The notes: generated by a model from the sequence alone, not told the origin. Shown: positions 41,285-50,150, numbered from the stretch's first letter. The stretch: 64,000 nucleotides of DNA from Nocardioides agri (GCF_013778305.1 NZ_JACEIC010000004.1:1-64000); one strand, 5' to 3'. Translations and numbers: made by a program.

Positions 41285-41956
41285 CTAACGCTTGTTCTTC
41301 TTCTTCGAATTCGCGGGCTTCGGCGGGACGTACTTCTCCACGTCACCGGTCCAGTAGATCGGGTCGAACGTCTCCTCGGGGCGGAAGCTCACGGCTTCGA
41401 GCGACCCGTGGTCGGGCGCGAGGTAGACCAGGCACACGTCGGCCTCCGCGCCGGGGGTGAAGCCCTTCGGCAGGGGCGTGCTCGGGCACGGCTCGAAGGA
41501 GCTCGCGAACGGCGTGGCCTCGAGCAGCAGGTCGTCCTCGTTGACCGCGTAGAGCGGCACCGGGCGGCGGCTCAGGTCGGTCTCGCCGACGTTCTTCGCG
41601 GCCACGTGCACGAAGTACGGGGTGGACGCCTCCTGCTGCGGGGTGAGCTGCCAGGCCGACATCGTCTTGCGGGTCGTCGTCTCCTCGAGCTTGGTGACCG
41701 TCAGCTCGAGCACGCCGACCAGATCCTGCCGCGGCTCGTAGGCGACCACGGCGGTGTCCCCGACCTTGAGGTGGGTGCCCTGCGGGGTCAGCTCCACCCC
41801 GTCCGGCACGGGCAGGTACGGCGTCGCGCTGCCGGTGTCCGTCGGCCCGGAGGACTCCGCCGCGGGGTCCGGGTCGCCGTCGTCGGCGCAGCCCGTCAGC
41901 ACCGCGGCGGCCAGCGTGAGGGCCACGGCGGCGCGCCCGAGCGATCGGCGGATCAT
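41285..41956 (-). CDS. Lipoprotein of unknown function
   Basis: A 223-residue lipoprotein: signal peptide ending in lipobox VLTGC (C23), an Asp/Ser/Thr-rich linker, then a beta-rich domain with a YFVHVAAKNVGETD segment, like DUF4352-type immunoglobulin-fold proteins. The tail is Lys-rich (NSKKKNKR). Two cysteines (EPCPST and VCLVY) may form a disulphide. It lies between glyS and dusB on the same strand. No specific function recognised. Confidence 0.75.
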   Translation of the reverse strand: MIRRSLGRAAVALTLAAAVLTGCADDGDPDPAAESSGPTDTGSATPYLPVPDGVELTPQGTHLKVGDTAVVAYEPRQDLVGVLELTVTKLEETTTRKTMSAWQLTPQQEASTPYFVHVAAKNVGETDLSRRPVPLYAVNEDDLLLEATPFASSFEPCPSTPLPKGFTPGAEADVCLVYLAPDHGSLEAVSFRPEETFDPIYWTGDVEKYVPPKPANSKKKNKR

Positions 41957-41982
41957 GCCGACATCATGCCTGCGGACCGGGC

Positions 41983-43383
41983 TCAGCAGCCGACGAAACG
42001 CTCGGCGAAGTAGGACACGACCCCGTCGAGGCCGATCCGCTCCTGGCCCATGGTGTCGCGCTCCCGGACCGTCACCGCGTGGTCGTCGAGCGTCTCGAAG
42101 TCGACGGTCACGCAGTAGGGCGTGCCGATCTCGTCCTGGCGGCGGTAGCGACGGCCGATCGCCCCGGAGTCGTCGAAGTCGACGTTCCAGCCCGCGCTGC
42201 GCAGCTGCATCGCGAGGTCCTTGGCCTTCGGCGACAGGTCCGCGTTGCGCGAGAGTGGCAGCACGGCGACCTTGACCGGCGCCAGGCGCGGGTCGAGCTT
42301 GAGCACGGTGCGCTTGTCGACGCCGCCCTTGGTGTTGGGGGCCTCGTCCTCGGTGTAGGCGTCGACCAGGAAGGTCATCAGGCTGCGCGAGAGGCCGGCG
42401 GCCGGCTCGATGACGTAGGGCGTGTAGCGCTCGTTGTTGGCCTGGTCGAAGTAGGACAGGTCCTGGCCGGAGTGCTTGGCGTGGGTCGAGAGGTCGAAGT
42501 CGGTGCGGTTCGCGATGCCCTCGAGCTCACCCCACTCCGAGCCGGCGAACCGGAAGCGGTACTCGATGTCGACGGTGCGCTTGGAGTAGTGGCTGAGCTT
42601 CTCCTGCGCGTGCTCGTAGTGGCGCAGGTTGTCGGGGTCGATGCCGAGGTCGACGTACCACTTGGTGCGCTCGTCGATCCAGTACTGGTGCCACTCCTCG
42701 TCCTCGCCCGGCTTGACGAAGAACTCCATCTCCATCTGCTCGAACTCGCGGGTGCGGAAGATGAAGTTGCCCGGCGTGATCTCGTTGCGGAAGCTCTTGC
42801 CGATCTGCGCGATGCCGAACGGCGGCTTCTGCCGGCTCGAGGTCACCACGTTGGCGAAGTTGACGAAGATGCCCTGCGCGGTCTCGGGGCGCAGGTAGTG
42901 GAGGCCCGACTCGTCCTCGATGACGCCGAGGTAGGTCTTGAGCAGGCCGGAGAACTGGCGCGGCTCGGTCCAAGCGCCGCGGACGCCGCAGTTGGGGCAG
43001 GCGACCGTCGCGAGGTCGACCGCGTCGGGGTCGTCGAGGCCCTTCTTCTCCGCGATCTCCTCCTGGAGGTGGTCGGCGCGGAACCGCTTGTGGCACGACT
43101 GGCACTCGGTCAGCGGGTCGGTGAAGGTGTCGACGTGGCCGCTGGCCTCCCACACCTGGCGGGGCAGGATGATCGAGGAGTCGAGGCCGACCATGTCGTC
43201 GCGCATGGTGACCATGGACTTCCACCACTGCCGCTTGATGTTCTCCTTGAGCTCCACGCCGAGCGGGCCGTAGTCCCAGGCGGAGCGGGTGCCGCCGTAG
43301 ATCTCACCGCAGGGGTAGACGAAGCCGCGGCGCTTGGCGAGCGAGACGACGTGGTCGACGGTGGACGGCGGCGGCTTGGCCAC
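41983..43383 (-). CDS. glyS: Glycyl-tRNA synthetase (alpha2 type)
   Basis: Class II synthetase of 466 residues charging tRNA-Gly. Motif 1 region YGPLGVELKENIKRQWW, motif 2 FRNEITPGNFIFRTREFEQMEMEFF (in part FRNEITPGNFIFRTREFEQM) and motif 3 GLSRSLMTFL are present. A zinc-like insertion CQSCHKRF ... CPNCG is visible, and the anticodon-binding domain is C-terminal. This is the archaeal/eukaryal-like dimeric form common in actinobacteria. GTG at 43383 follows GGAG with 6 bases spacing. Confidence 0.95.
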   Translation of the reverse strand: MAKPPPSTVDHVVSLAKRRGFVYPCGEIYGGTRSAWDYGPLGVELKENIKRQWWKSMVTMRDDMVGLDSSIILPRQVWEASGHVDTFTDPLTECQSCHKRFRADHLQEEIAEKKGLDDPDAVDLATVACPNCGVRGAWTEPRQFSGLLKTYLGVIEDESGLHYLRPETAQGIFVNFANVVTSSRQKPPFGIAQIGKSFRNEITPGNFIFRTREFEQMEMEFFVKPGEDEEWHQYWIDERTKWYVDLGIDPDNLRHYEHAQEKLSHYSKRTVDIEYRFRFAGSEWGELEGIANRTDFDLSTHAKHSGQDLSYFDQANNERYTPYVIEPAAGLSRSLMTFLVDAYTEDEAPNTKGGVDKRTVLKLDPRLAPVKVAVLPLSRNADLSPKAKDLAMQLRSAGWNVDFDDSGAIGRRYRRQDEIGTPYCVTVDFETLDDHAVTVRERDTMGQERIGLDGVVSYFAERFVGC

Positions 43384-43420
43384 GGTGGCTCCTATGGTCA
43401 GCGGTTGAGCTCGGAAGCCC

Positions 43421-43741
43421 TCAGCCTATCGACCGCGCGCCACCGACATTCAGGGTGGTCTCGGGCTCGACCTGCTCGTAGGCCGACGGCTCCTCGACGG
43501 CCCGCGACAGCGTGGCGACGGCCCGCAGCTTCACGTCGTAGGACGAGAGCGCGCGGCGATAGCTGCCGACGTTCTCCCACCGCGTGCTGAGCACCCACAG
43601 CTCCGGGTCGTCCACGTTGCGACCGAGCTCGCCCCCGACGTACCCGGCGCACGCCGCCAGCGCCTCCCGGGCGGTCTGCAGGTCGACGCGGAAGGACTCA
43701 CCCTCGGCGACGGGGACGCGGAACCGGTTCACGACGAGCAC
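43421..43741 (-). CDS. Antibiotic biosynthesis monooxygenase-domain protein
   Basis: A 106-residue dimeric alpha/beta-barrel (ABM) protein starting VLVVNRFRVPVAEGESF. The family includes heme-degrading monooxygenases (IsdG-like) and quinol monooxygenases. In actinobacteria this small form is often annotated as heme oxygenase-like, but the Asn-Trp-His triad is not clearly seen here apart from N5 and WVLSTRWEN. GTG at 43741 is used. The gene is divergent from znuA, with the Zur-like boxes between, so zinc control is possible. Confidence 0.75.
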   Translation of the reverse strand: MLVVNRFRVPVAEGESFRVDLQTAREALAACAGYVGGELGRNVDDPELWVLSTRWENVGSYRRALSSYDVKLRAVATLSRAVEEPSAYEQVEPETTLNVGGARSIG

Positions 43742-43767
43742 GGGGCGAGCGTAGCCCGACCACGAGT

Positions 43768-43804
43768 TGACAATCGTTCTCAATTGATCTGAGAATCATT
43801 CTCA
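43768..43804. promoter_or_regulatory. Two Zur-like operator boxes over the znuA promoter
   Basis: Box 2, TGAGAATCATTCTCA (43790-43804), is a perfect 7-1-7 palindrome; box 1, TGACAATCGTTCTCA (43768-43782), has one mismatch between its arms. Both resemble Fur-family Zur sites. A -35 TTGACA (43767-43772) overlaps box 1, and 18 bases on a -10-like GAGAAT (43791-43796) overlaps box 2. Box 2 runs into the znuA ATG at 43804. Confidence 0.75.
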
Positions 43805-44667
43805 TGAAGTCCCCCGTTGCCGTCGCGGCCGTCTCCCTGCTGGCGCTCAGCGGGTGCGCGGCGTTCACCGACGACTCGGTCGGGCTCGACAACGGCGTCC
43901 AGGTCGCGGCCGCCTTCTACCCGCTGCAGTACGTCGCCGGCCGCGTGGCCGGCGAGCACGCCGAGGTCACGAACCTGGCCTCCGCCCAGGGCGAGCCGCA
44001 CGACCTGGAGCTGACCCCCCAGGAGACCGCCGAGGTCGCCCAGTCCGACCTGGTCGTCTACGAGCACGGCTTCCAGCCGGCGGTGGACGAGGCCGTCGAC
44101 ACCAACGCGGCGGGCGTGACGCTCGACGTCGCGGACGTCGTCGAGGTGCGGCCGGCAGACCCGCACTTCTGGCAGGACCCCCTGCTGATGGCCGAGCTCG
44201 GCGACGCCGTCGCCGCGGAGCTCGGCGAGATCGACCCCGCCCACGCCGCCGACTACCGCGCCAACGCGGCCGAGCTGCGCACCGACCTCGAGACGCTCGA
44301 CGCGGCGTACGCCGACGGCCTCGCGCGGTGCGACCGGCACACGGTGGTGGTGTCGCACGCGGCGTTCGGCTACCTCGACCGCTACGGCCTGGAGTTCGAG
44401 CCCATCGCCGGCCTCTCCCCCGACTCCGAGCCCACCCCGGCGGACCTCGCGCACCTCCAGGAGGTGATCGAGGACGACGGCATCACGACGGTGTTCTACG
44501 AGTCGCTCGTCAGCCCGGAGATCGCCGAGCAGCTGGCCGCCGACACCGGCGCCCAGGTCGCGGTGCTCGACCCGGTCGAAGGGCTCACCGACGACACCGC
44601 CGACGAGGACTACCTTTCCCTGATGGAGGCCAACCTGGCCGCGCTCGAGGAGGCGAACGGCTGTTGA
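43804..44667 (+). CDS. znuA: Zinc ABC transporter substrate-binding lipoprotein
   Basis: A 287-residue cluster A-I metal-binding protein with lipobox ALSGC (C18). Zinc ligands are H66 (GEPHDLEL), H121 (ADPHFW), H185 (VSHAAFGY) and a C-terminal acidic residue in YESLVSPE or VLDPVEGL. The long His-rich loop of many ZnuA proteins is absent. No ribosome site precedes the ATG and the promoter overlaps the operator, so the mRNA is probably leaderless. First gene of znuA-znuC-znuB-zur. Confidence 0.93.
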   Translation: MKSPVAVAAVSLLALSGCAAFTDDSVGLDNGVQVAAAFYPLQYVAGRVAGEHAEVTNLASAQGEPHDLELTPQETAEVAQSDLVVYEHGFQPAVDEAVDTNAAGVTLDVADVVEVRPADPHFWQDPLLMAELGDAVAAELGEIDPAHAADYRANAAELRTDLETLDAAYADGLARCDRHTVVVSHAAFGYLDRYGLEFEPIAGLSPDSEPTPADLAHLQEVIEDDGITTVFYESLVSPEIAEQLAADTGAQVAVLDPVEGLTDDTADEDYLSLMEANLAALEEANGC

Positions 44668-45488
44668 CCGACCCCACCCCTGAGCCCGTCGTCGAGCTGC
44701 GCAACGGCGCGGTCGCCATCGCGGGCCGCCCGATCCTGCGACACATCGACCTCACCGTCCGGTCCGGCGAGTTCGTCGCCCTCATGGGCGCCAACGGGTC
44801 CGGCAAGTCGACCCTCGTCCGCGCGCTCACCGGCCTGTGGCCGCTGGCGAACGGCTCGCTGCAGCTGTTCGGCACGCCGTTCGGGTCCTTCCACGACTGG
44901 CGGCGGGTCGGCTTCGTGCCGCAGCGCGGCGGCGCCGCGTCCGGCGTGCCCGCCTCCGTGTGGGAGGTCGTCGCGTCCGGCCGGCTCACCCACCGCAGGC
45001 TGCTCCGCCCGCTGGCCCGCGCCGACCGGGCCGCGATCGCGGAGGCGCTCGACGTGGTGGGGCTCGCGCACCGCAGCCGGGAGAGCGTGTCCGCGCTCTC
45101 CGGGGGTCAGCAGCAGCGGGTGCTGATCGCCCGCGCCCTCGCGGGCGACCCGGAGCTGTTCTTCCTCGACGAGCCGACGGCCGGCGTGGACCTGCCCAAC
45201 CAGCAGGTGCTGGCCGACACGCTCGCGACGCTCTCGAGCCGCGGCGCGACGATCGTGCTGGTCGCCCACGAGCTCGGCCCGATGGCGCCGCTGATCGACC
45301 GCGCCGTGGTGATGCGCGACGGCCGGGTGGCCTACGACGGACCGCCGCTCGCCAGCGAGCAGGTCGCCACCGCGCACCTCCACGAGCACGAGCTCCACGA
45401 GCACGGCCACCATCACCACCACGCCGAACCGGAGCGCCACGACCACGCCCCGCACATCGCCTCGCCGATCGAGGGGGACCACCGATGA
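44664..45488 (+). CDS. znuC: Zinc ABC transporter ATPase with His-rich tail
   Basis: A 274-residue ABC ATPase with Walker A GANGSGKST, Q-loop FVPQRGG, signature LSGGQQQRVLIARAL, Walker B LFFLDEPT and switch His VAHE. The last 40 residues contain about 13 histidines in a run of HEHELHEHGHHHHHAEPERH, a likely zinc-binding tail absent from canonical ZnuC. TTG at 44664 overlaps the znuA stop (TTGA), with GAGGAGG upstream within znuA; there is no ATG nearby. Confidence 0.92.
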   Translation: MTDPTPEPVVELRNGAVAIAGRPILRHIDLTVRSGEFVALMGANGSGKSTLVRALTGLWPLANGSLQLFGTPFGSFHDWRRVGFVPQRGGAASGVPASVWEVVASGRLTHRRLLRPLARADRAAIAEALDVVGLAHRSRESVSALSGGQQQRVLIARALAGDPELFFLDEPTAGVDLPNQQVLADTLATLSSRGATIVLVAHELGPMAPLIDRAVVMRDGRVAYDGPPLASEQVATAHLHEHELHEHGHHHHHAEPERHDHAPHIASPIEGDHR

Positions 45489-46492
45489 GCGACTACCTCG
45501 ACCTGCTCGGCCTGCCGTTCATGCAGCGCGCGATCCTGGCCGCCGTCTTCACCGGCCTCGCCGCCCCGGCGATCGGCACCTACCTCGTGCAGCGGCGGAT
45601 GGCGCTCATGGGTGACGGCATCGGCCACGTCGCCGTCACCGGCGTCGCGATCGGCCTGCTGACCGGCGCCTCCCCCACGTGGACGGCCGTGCTCGTCGCG
45701 ATCGCCGGCGCCATCGCCATCGAGGTGATCCGCGAGCGCGGGCACGCGAACGGCGACGTCGCGCTCGCGCTCCTCTTCTACGGCGGCCTCGCCGGCGGCG
45801 TCCTCATCACCGGGCTCGCGAACGAGAGCGGTGGCCGGCTCAACACCTACCTCTTCGGCTCGATCACCACGATCTCCGTCGACGACGTGCTCGCCGTGAT
45901 GGTGCTCGCCGCCGTCGTCGTGGCGATCTGCGTGGGCCTGGCGCCACAGCTGTTCGCGGTCGCGCAGGACCAGGAGTTCGCCCGCGTGGCCGGGCTGAAC
46001 GTCCGCTTCTACAATCTGCTCGTCGCCGTGCTGGCCGCGGTCAGCGTGACGGTCGCGATGCGCACCGTCGGGCTGCTGCTGGTCTCCGCGCTCATGGTGG
46101 TGCCGGTCGCGACCTCCCAGCAGCTCACCCGGTCGTTCCGCACCACGCTGACCGCGGCGATGCTGCTCGGCACGCTCGCGTCGGTGGGCGGGCTGCTGCT
46201 CTCGGCGTACCTCTCCGCGCACGCGCGGGTCGCCCCCGGGCCGACGATCGTGCTGCTGGCGCTGGCCGGCTTCGCGCTGGCCTGGCCGGCCGGCGTGCTG
46301 CTGCGCCGCCGGCGCCGGCTGCGGCAGCCCTTCCCTGTCGTCGCGAGCGCCGCGCACCAGACGATCGACGTCCACCCCCACGAGCACGGGGATGACTGCG
46401 GCCACGTCGCGGTGCCGCACGGCGACCACGTCGACTACGTGCACGACGGCCACCGGCACGCCGCCCACGGGAGGCACTATGACGAGCACTGA
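45485..46492 (+). CDS. znuB: Zinc ABC transporter permease with His-rich tail
   Basis: A 335-residue ABC-3-family permease with about eight or nine helices. MGDGIGHVAVTGVAIG (residues about 41-56) and VSALMVVPVATSQQLTRSF are family signatures. The cytoplasmic C-terminus (about 285-335) is rich in His and Asp (HPHEHGDDCGH, VHDGHRHAAHGRHYDEH), matching the tail of ZnuC. ATGA overlap with znuC. Imports zinc with ZnuA and ZnuC. Confidence 0.93.
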   Translation: MSDYLDLLGLPFMQRAILAAVFTGLAAPAIGTYLVQRRMALMGDGIGHVAVTGVAIGLLTGASPTWTAVLVAIAGAIAIEVIRERGHANGDVALALLFYGGLAGGVLITGLANESGGRLNTYLFGSITTISVDDVLAVMVLAAVVVAICVGLAPQLFAVAQDQEFARVAGLNVRFYNLLVAVLAAVSVTVAMRTVGLLLVSALMVVPVATSQQLTRSFRTTLTAAMLLGTLASVGGLLLSAYLSAHARVAPGPTIVLLALAGFALAWPAGVLLRRRRRLRQPFPVVASAAHQTIDVHPHEHGDDCGHVAVPHGDHVDYVHDGHRHAAHGRHYDEH

Positions 46493-46895
46493 CGCGAGCC
46501 CGCCGCCCCCGAACCCGCCGCTGCGCCCCACCCGGCAGCGGCGAGCGGTGGTCGAGGCGATGGCCTCCTTCGCCGACTTCCGCTCCGCCCAGGAGATCCA
46601 CGAGCTGCTCGGGCAGCGCGGCGAGGCGGTGGGCCTGGCCACCGTCTACCGCACCCTCCAGCGGCTCGCCGAGGCCGGCGAGGTCGACGTGCTGCGGACC
46701 GAGGACGGCGAGGCGATCTACCGCCGCTGCTCCGACACGCACCACCACCACCTGGTGTGCCGGGCCTGCGGCGCGACCGTCGAGGTCGAGGGTCCGGCGG
46801 TCGAGCGCTGGACCCGCAGCATCGCCGGCGAGCACGGGTACGCCGACGTCAGCCACACGCTGGAGATCTTCGGGACCTGCGCCGCCTGCCGCTAG
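46479..46895 (+). CDS. zur: Fur-family zinc uptake repressor
   Basis: A 138-residue Fur-family regulator. The winged helix contains TRQRRAVVEAM and recognition helix VGLATVYRTLQRL. The metal sites are SDTHHHHLVCRACG and the C-terminal CAACR pair, which together form the structural Cys4 zinc site; regulatory His residues are present. Its start overlaps znuB by 14 bases. Being last in the znu operon and downstream of two Zur-like boxes argues for Zur rather than Fur or PerR, with autoregulation. Confidence 0.92.
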   Translation: MTSTDASPPPPNPPLRPTRQRRAVVEAMASFADFRSAQEIHELLGQRGEAVGLATVYRTLQRLAEAGEVDVLRTEDGEAIYRRCSDTHHHHLVCRACGATVEVEGPAVERWTRSIAGEHGYADVSHTLEIFGTCAACR

Positions 46896-46907
46896 GCGCG
46901 GCGTCGG

Positions 46908-47687
46908 TCACGTGGCGTTGGGCAGCGCCCCGCCGTACCGCCGGTCGCGGCGGGCGTAGGTGTCGATCGCCTGCCAGAGATGGCGACGGTCGACGTCGGG
47001 CCAGAGCACGTCGGTGAACACGAGCTCGGCGTACGCCGCCTGCCAGAGCATGAAGTTGGACAGCCGCTGCTCCCCCGACGTCCGCCAGACCAGGTCGGCG
47101 TCGGCGACCTCGGGCACGTAGAGGTGCTTGGCGAACGTCTTCTCGCTGATCTTGTCGGGGTCGAGCCGGCCGGCAGCGACCTCGCGGCCGATGGCGCGGG
47201 CGGCGTCGGCGAGCTCCGACCGGCCGCCGTAGTTGACGCACATCGTCAGCGTGAGGACGTCGTTCTTGCGGGTGAGCTCCTCGGCGACGCGGAGCTCCTC
47301 GATCACCGACTTCCACAGCCGGGGGGCGCGGCCGGCCCAGCGGACCCGGACGCCGAGCTCGTGCATCTCGTCGCGGCGGCGTCGGATCACGTCCCGGTTG
47401 AAGCCCATCAGGAACTTCACCTCGTCCGGGGAGCGGCTCCAGTTCTCGGTCGAGAACGCGTACGCCGAGATCGCCTTCACGCCGATCTCGATGGCGCCCT
47501 CGACCACGTCGAACAGCGAGTGCTCGCCCTGCTCGTGACCCTTGGTGCGGGGCAGGCCTCGCTCCTTGGCCCAGCGGCCGTTGCCGTCCATCACGATCGC
47601 GACGTGGTTGGGGACGAGGTCCTTGGGGATCGCGGGAGGTCGAGCCCCGGAGGGGTGGGGCGTCGGTCGTCGTACGGCGCGTCTCAC
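46908..47687 (-). CDS. uppS: Isoprenyl (polyprenyl) diphosphate synthase, cis type
   Basis: A 259-residue cis-prenyltransferase (undecaprenyl/decaprenyl diphosphate synthase family). It has the active-site Asp in HVAIVMDGNGRWAKERGL, FSTENWSR, NYGGRSEL, and the conserved RTSGEQRLSNFMLWQ near the end. It makes the lipid carrier for cell-wall polymers. GTG at 47687 is the start. In actinobacteria it commonly follows recO; here a histidine kinase gene lies between. Confidence 0.92.
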   Translation of the reverse strand: MRRAVRRPTPHPSGARPPAIPKDLVPNHVAIVMDGNGRWAKERGLPRTKGHEQGEHSLFDVVEGAIEIGVKAISAYAFSTENWSRSPDEVKFLMGFNRDVIRRRRDEMHELGVRVRWAGRAPRLWKSVIEELRVAEELTRKNDVLTLTMCVNYGGRSELADAARAIGREVAAGRLDPDKISEKTFAKHLYVPEVADADLVWRTSGEQRLSNFMLWQAAYAELVFTDVLWPDVDRRHLWQAIDTYARRDRRYGGALPNAT

Positions 47688-47696
47688 AGACGCACC

Positions 47697-49406
47697 CTAG
47701 ACGTCCTCCCCGAGCGGCAGGACGACGCGGAAGGTGCTGCCCTCCCCGAGCCTGCTGGCCACCTCGACCTTGCCGCCGTGCGCCTCGACGATCGTGCGGG
47801 TGATCGCCAGTCCGAGGCCGAGCCCCTGGATGGCGTGCTCGGCCGCCTCCTGGGTGCGGTAGAACCGGCCGAAGACGAGAGGCAGGTCCTCCTCGCGGAT
47901 GCCGATGCCGCTGTCGCTGACGACCAGCTCGGCCTGGTCGCCGCACCGGGTCAGCCGGACCTCGGCCCGACCGCCGGCCGGGGTGTACTTGATCGCGTTG
48001 GAGACCAGGTTGTCGACCACCTGGCCGATCCGGGTGCAGTCCAGGTCCCCGGGCACGGGGTCGTCGTCGGGCAGCACCAGCCGCAGGTCGACCTGGGCAG
48101 CGGCGGCGTGCGGCTTGGCGGCCACGACGACCTCGGCCACGACGTCGGCGAGCAGGCACGGGGCGAGCTCGACGCGCATCCCGGTGCCAGCGACCTGGGT
48201 CGCCTCGAGCAGGTCGTCGACCAGCAGCTTCAGCCGGTCGGTGCTGCGGCTGATGACCGCGAGCTGCCGGTCGACCTGCTCGGGCAGGTCCTCGCGCTCG
48301 CTCAGGATGCTGACGTAGCCGTAGATCGAGGTGAGCGGGGTCCGCAGCTCGTGCGAGACCAGGCCGATGAACTCGTCCTTGACGCGCAGGGCGCGCATCA
48401 GCTCGGTGACGTCCTGGTAGGCCAGCGCGGACCCGGTGCGGCGGCCGTTCTCGTCGTAGACGTTGCGGGCGTTGACGGCGAGCGCCCGGCGGGCCGACGG
48501 CACCTCGCCGACCCAGATCCGGAGGCCGTCGAACTCCTCGCCGCGACCACCGCGGACGCTCGGCAGCTCGTCGAGCGCGATAGGGTGGGCGCAGTCGGCG
48601 GGGTAGACGTGCCCGACCGGGTCCTCGACACCCTGCGGGAGCCGCAGCTCGTAGAGCTCCCGCATGCGGGTGTTGGTGAAGACGCGCTCACCGGTCACGT
48701 CGACCAGCTGCAGTCCGACGTCGACCGCTCCGACCAGCGCGTCGATCCGCCGGCGCTGACGCTCCACCTCCGCGAGTGCGGCGCGCTCCCGCCTGCGCGC
48801 GGCGTACGCCATGTCGAGCCAGACCGAGATCGCGGCGGCCGACAGCATCGCCACGAACGGGAGCGGGAGGACCTGGGCCACGGTGCCGTCGTCGTTGCCG
48901 TGCGCGAGGATCGCCGGCAGCACGACCAGGACGGTCGTCGCGCCGCCCGCCGCGGGCACCGACCACCACCGCAGGTAGCGGGCGAAGGCGAGGGCCGGCA
49001 GCACCACCAGCGGCAGCGTGCCGACGTCGAGGTCCAGTGCCGAGACGCCCAGGATGCCGGTCGCAGCGAGGGCCATGCCCGCGATCAGCCAGCGCGGGTT
49101 GCCGACCCGTGGCGTGACGGCGAGCACCACCAGGATCGCGACGCCCCCGAGGCCGAGCGCCAGCCAGGCCGAGAGCGGCACGTGGTCCCAGCCCTCCAGA
49201 GGCACCCCGCTGAGCAGCGAGATGGCGAGCAGCAGGACGAACCCGATCTGGAGCGTGCGCGGGTCCAGGCCGGCGCGTCGCCAGGCGCGCCGGCGCGCGG
49301 CGCCCTTCGACTCCAGCATCGGTGCCCTCTCCCCCAGGTGTGCTCTGCTCCGGGCGTTGAAATCGGCCTCCCAGGCCCGGTCCTGAGGGGTTGGCGCGTG
49401 AGTCAC
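47697..49406 (-). CDS. Sensor histidine kinase with membrane-embedded N-terminus
   Basis: A 569-residue kinase: about five or six hydrophobic helices (residues 55-195), a coiled linker with ERQRRRIDAL, a PAS-like region (205-335), HisKA with LVSHELRTPLTS (H352) and HATPase_c with N box and GLGLGLAITR. A complete kinase without a partner response regulator nearby. GTG at 49406 overlaps the recO stop (GTGA), so it is made from the recO transcript. An internal ATG (MLESKG, about residue 30) is a possible shorter start. Confidence 0.88.
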   Translation of the reverse strand: MTHAPTPQDRAWEADFNARSRAHLGERAPMLESKGAARRRAWRRAGLDPRTLQIGFVLLLAISLLSGVPLEGWDHVPLSAWLALGLGGVAILVVLAVTPRVGNPRWLIAGMALAATGILGVSALDLDVGTLPLVVLPALAFARYLRWWSVPAAGGATTVLVVLPAILAHGNDDGTVAQVLPLPFVAMLSAAAISVWLDMAYAARRRERAALAEVERQRRRIDALVGAVDVGLQLVDVTGERVFTNTRMRELYELRLPQGVEDPVGHVYPADCAHPIALDELPSVRGGRGEEFDGLRIWVGEVPSARRALAVNARNVYDENGRRTGSALAYQDVTELMRALRVKDEFIGLVSHELRTPLTSIYGYVSILSEREDLPEQVDRQLAVISRSTDRLKLLVDDLLEATQVAGTGMRVELAPCLLADVVAEVVVAAKPHAAAAQVDLRLVLPDDDPVPGDLDCTRIGQVVDNLVSNAIKYTPAGGRAEVRLTRCGDQAELVVSDSGIGIREEDLPLVFGRFYRTQEAAEHAIQGLGLGLAITRTIVEAHGGKVEVASRLGEGSTFRVVLPLGEDV

Positions 49407-50128
49407 CGCACCACGTGCGGCATCGACTTCAGGCCCCGCTCGAGGTGCCAGGCGAGGTACGCCGCCACCAGCGTGCCCGCCTCCTTGAGGTGCCGCGCGT
49501 CGGCGAGGTCCACGACCGGCCAGTCGCCGGTGAGCAGCGCACCGAGCACCGCGACGGTCTCGGGCGCCGGCCCGGCGGACCCGGGGACGCGGCAGGTGGT
49601 GCAGAGCATCCCGCCCATGGACGGGTTGAACCAGCGGTGCGGCCCTTCCAGGCCGCAGCGCGCGCAGTGCTCGAACGACGGCGCGTATCCGGCGACCGAG
49701 AGCGAGCGGAGCAGGTAGGAGTCGAGCACCTGGCCGGCGCCGTGCTCCCCCGCCGTCATCGCGCGCAGCCCGCCGACGAGCAGCAGGAACTGCTGGACCG
49801 CCGGCTGACGCTCCTCCGGCACCAGCCGGTCGGCGGTCTCGAGCATCACCGTGCCGGCGGTGTAGCGGTCGTAGTCGACGCCGAGGCCCTTCCCGAACGG
49901 CGTGAGCGTCTCGGCCTGCGTGATCGTGTCGAGGTTGCGTCCCTCGGCGAGCTGCAGGTCGACGTGGGTGAACGGCTCCAGCCGCGACCCGAACCTCGAG
50001 GTCGTGCGCCGGACCCCCTTGGCCACCGCCCGGACCCGGCCGTGCTGACGGGTCAGCAGCGTGACGATGCGGTCGGCCTCACCCAGCTTGTGGGTGCGCA
50101 GCACGATCGCCTCGTCACGGTAGAGCAC
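49403..50128 (-). CDS. recO: DNA repair protein RecO
   Basis: A 241-residue recombination mediator that anneals and loads RecA at single-stranded gaps. The N-terminal OB fold reads YRDEAIVLRTHKLGEADRIV, and the C-terminal zinc module has HCARCG (about residues 152-157) and MLCTTCR, giving four cysteines. Length is normal. GTG at 50128. Next on the same strand are the histidine kinase and uppS. Confidence 0.92.
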   Translation of the reverse strand: MLYRDEAIVLRTHKLGEADRIVTLLTRQHGRVRAVAKGVRRTTSRFGSRLEPFTHVDLQLAEGRNLDTITQAETLTPFGKGLGVDYDRYTAGTVMLETADRLVPEERQPAVQQFLLLVGGLRAMTAGEHGAGQVLDSYLLRSLSVAGYAPSFEHCARCGLEGPHRWFNPSMGGMLCTTCRVPGSAGPAPETVAVLGALLTGDWPVVDLADARHLKEAGTLVAAYLAWHLERGLKSMPHVVR

Positions 50129-50150
50129 TCACCAATTGTGCCGCGCGGGC

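Noticed and set aside
46980..49718. A 912-codon plus-strand frame opposite uppS and the histidine kinase
   Set aside because: Shadow of two well-supported genes on the other strand.
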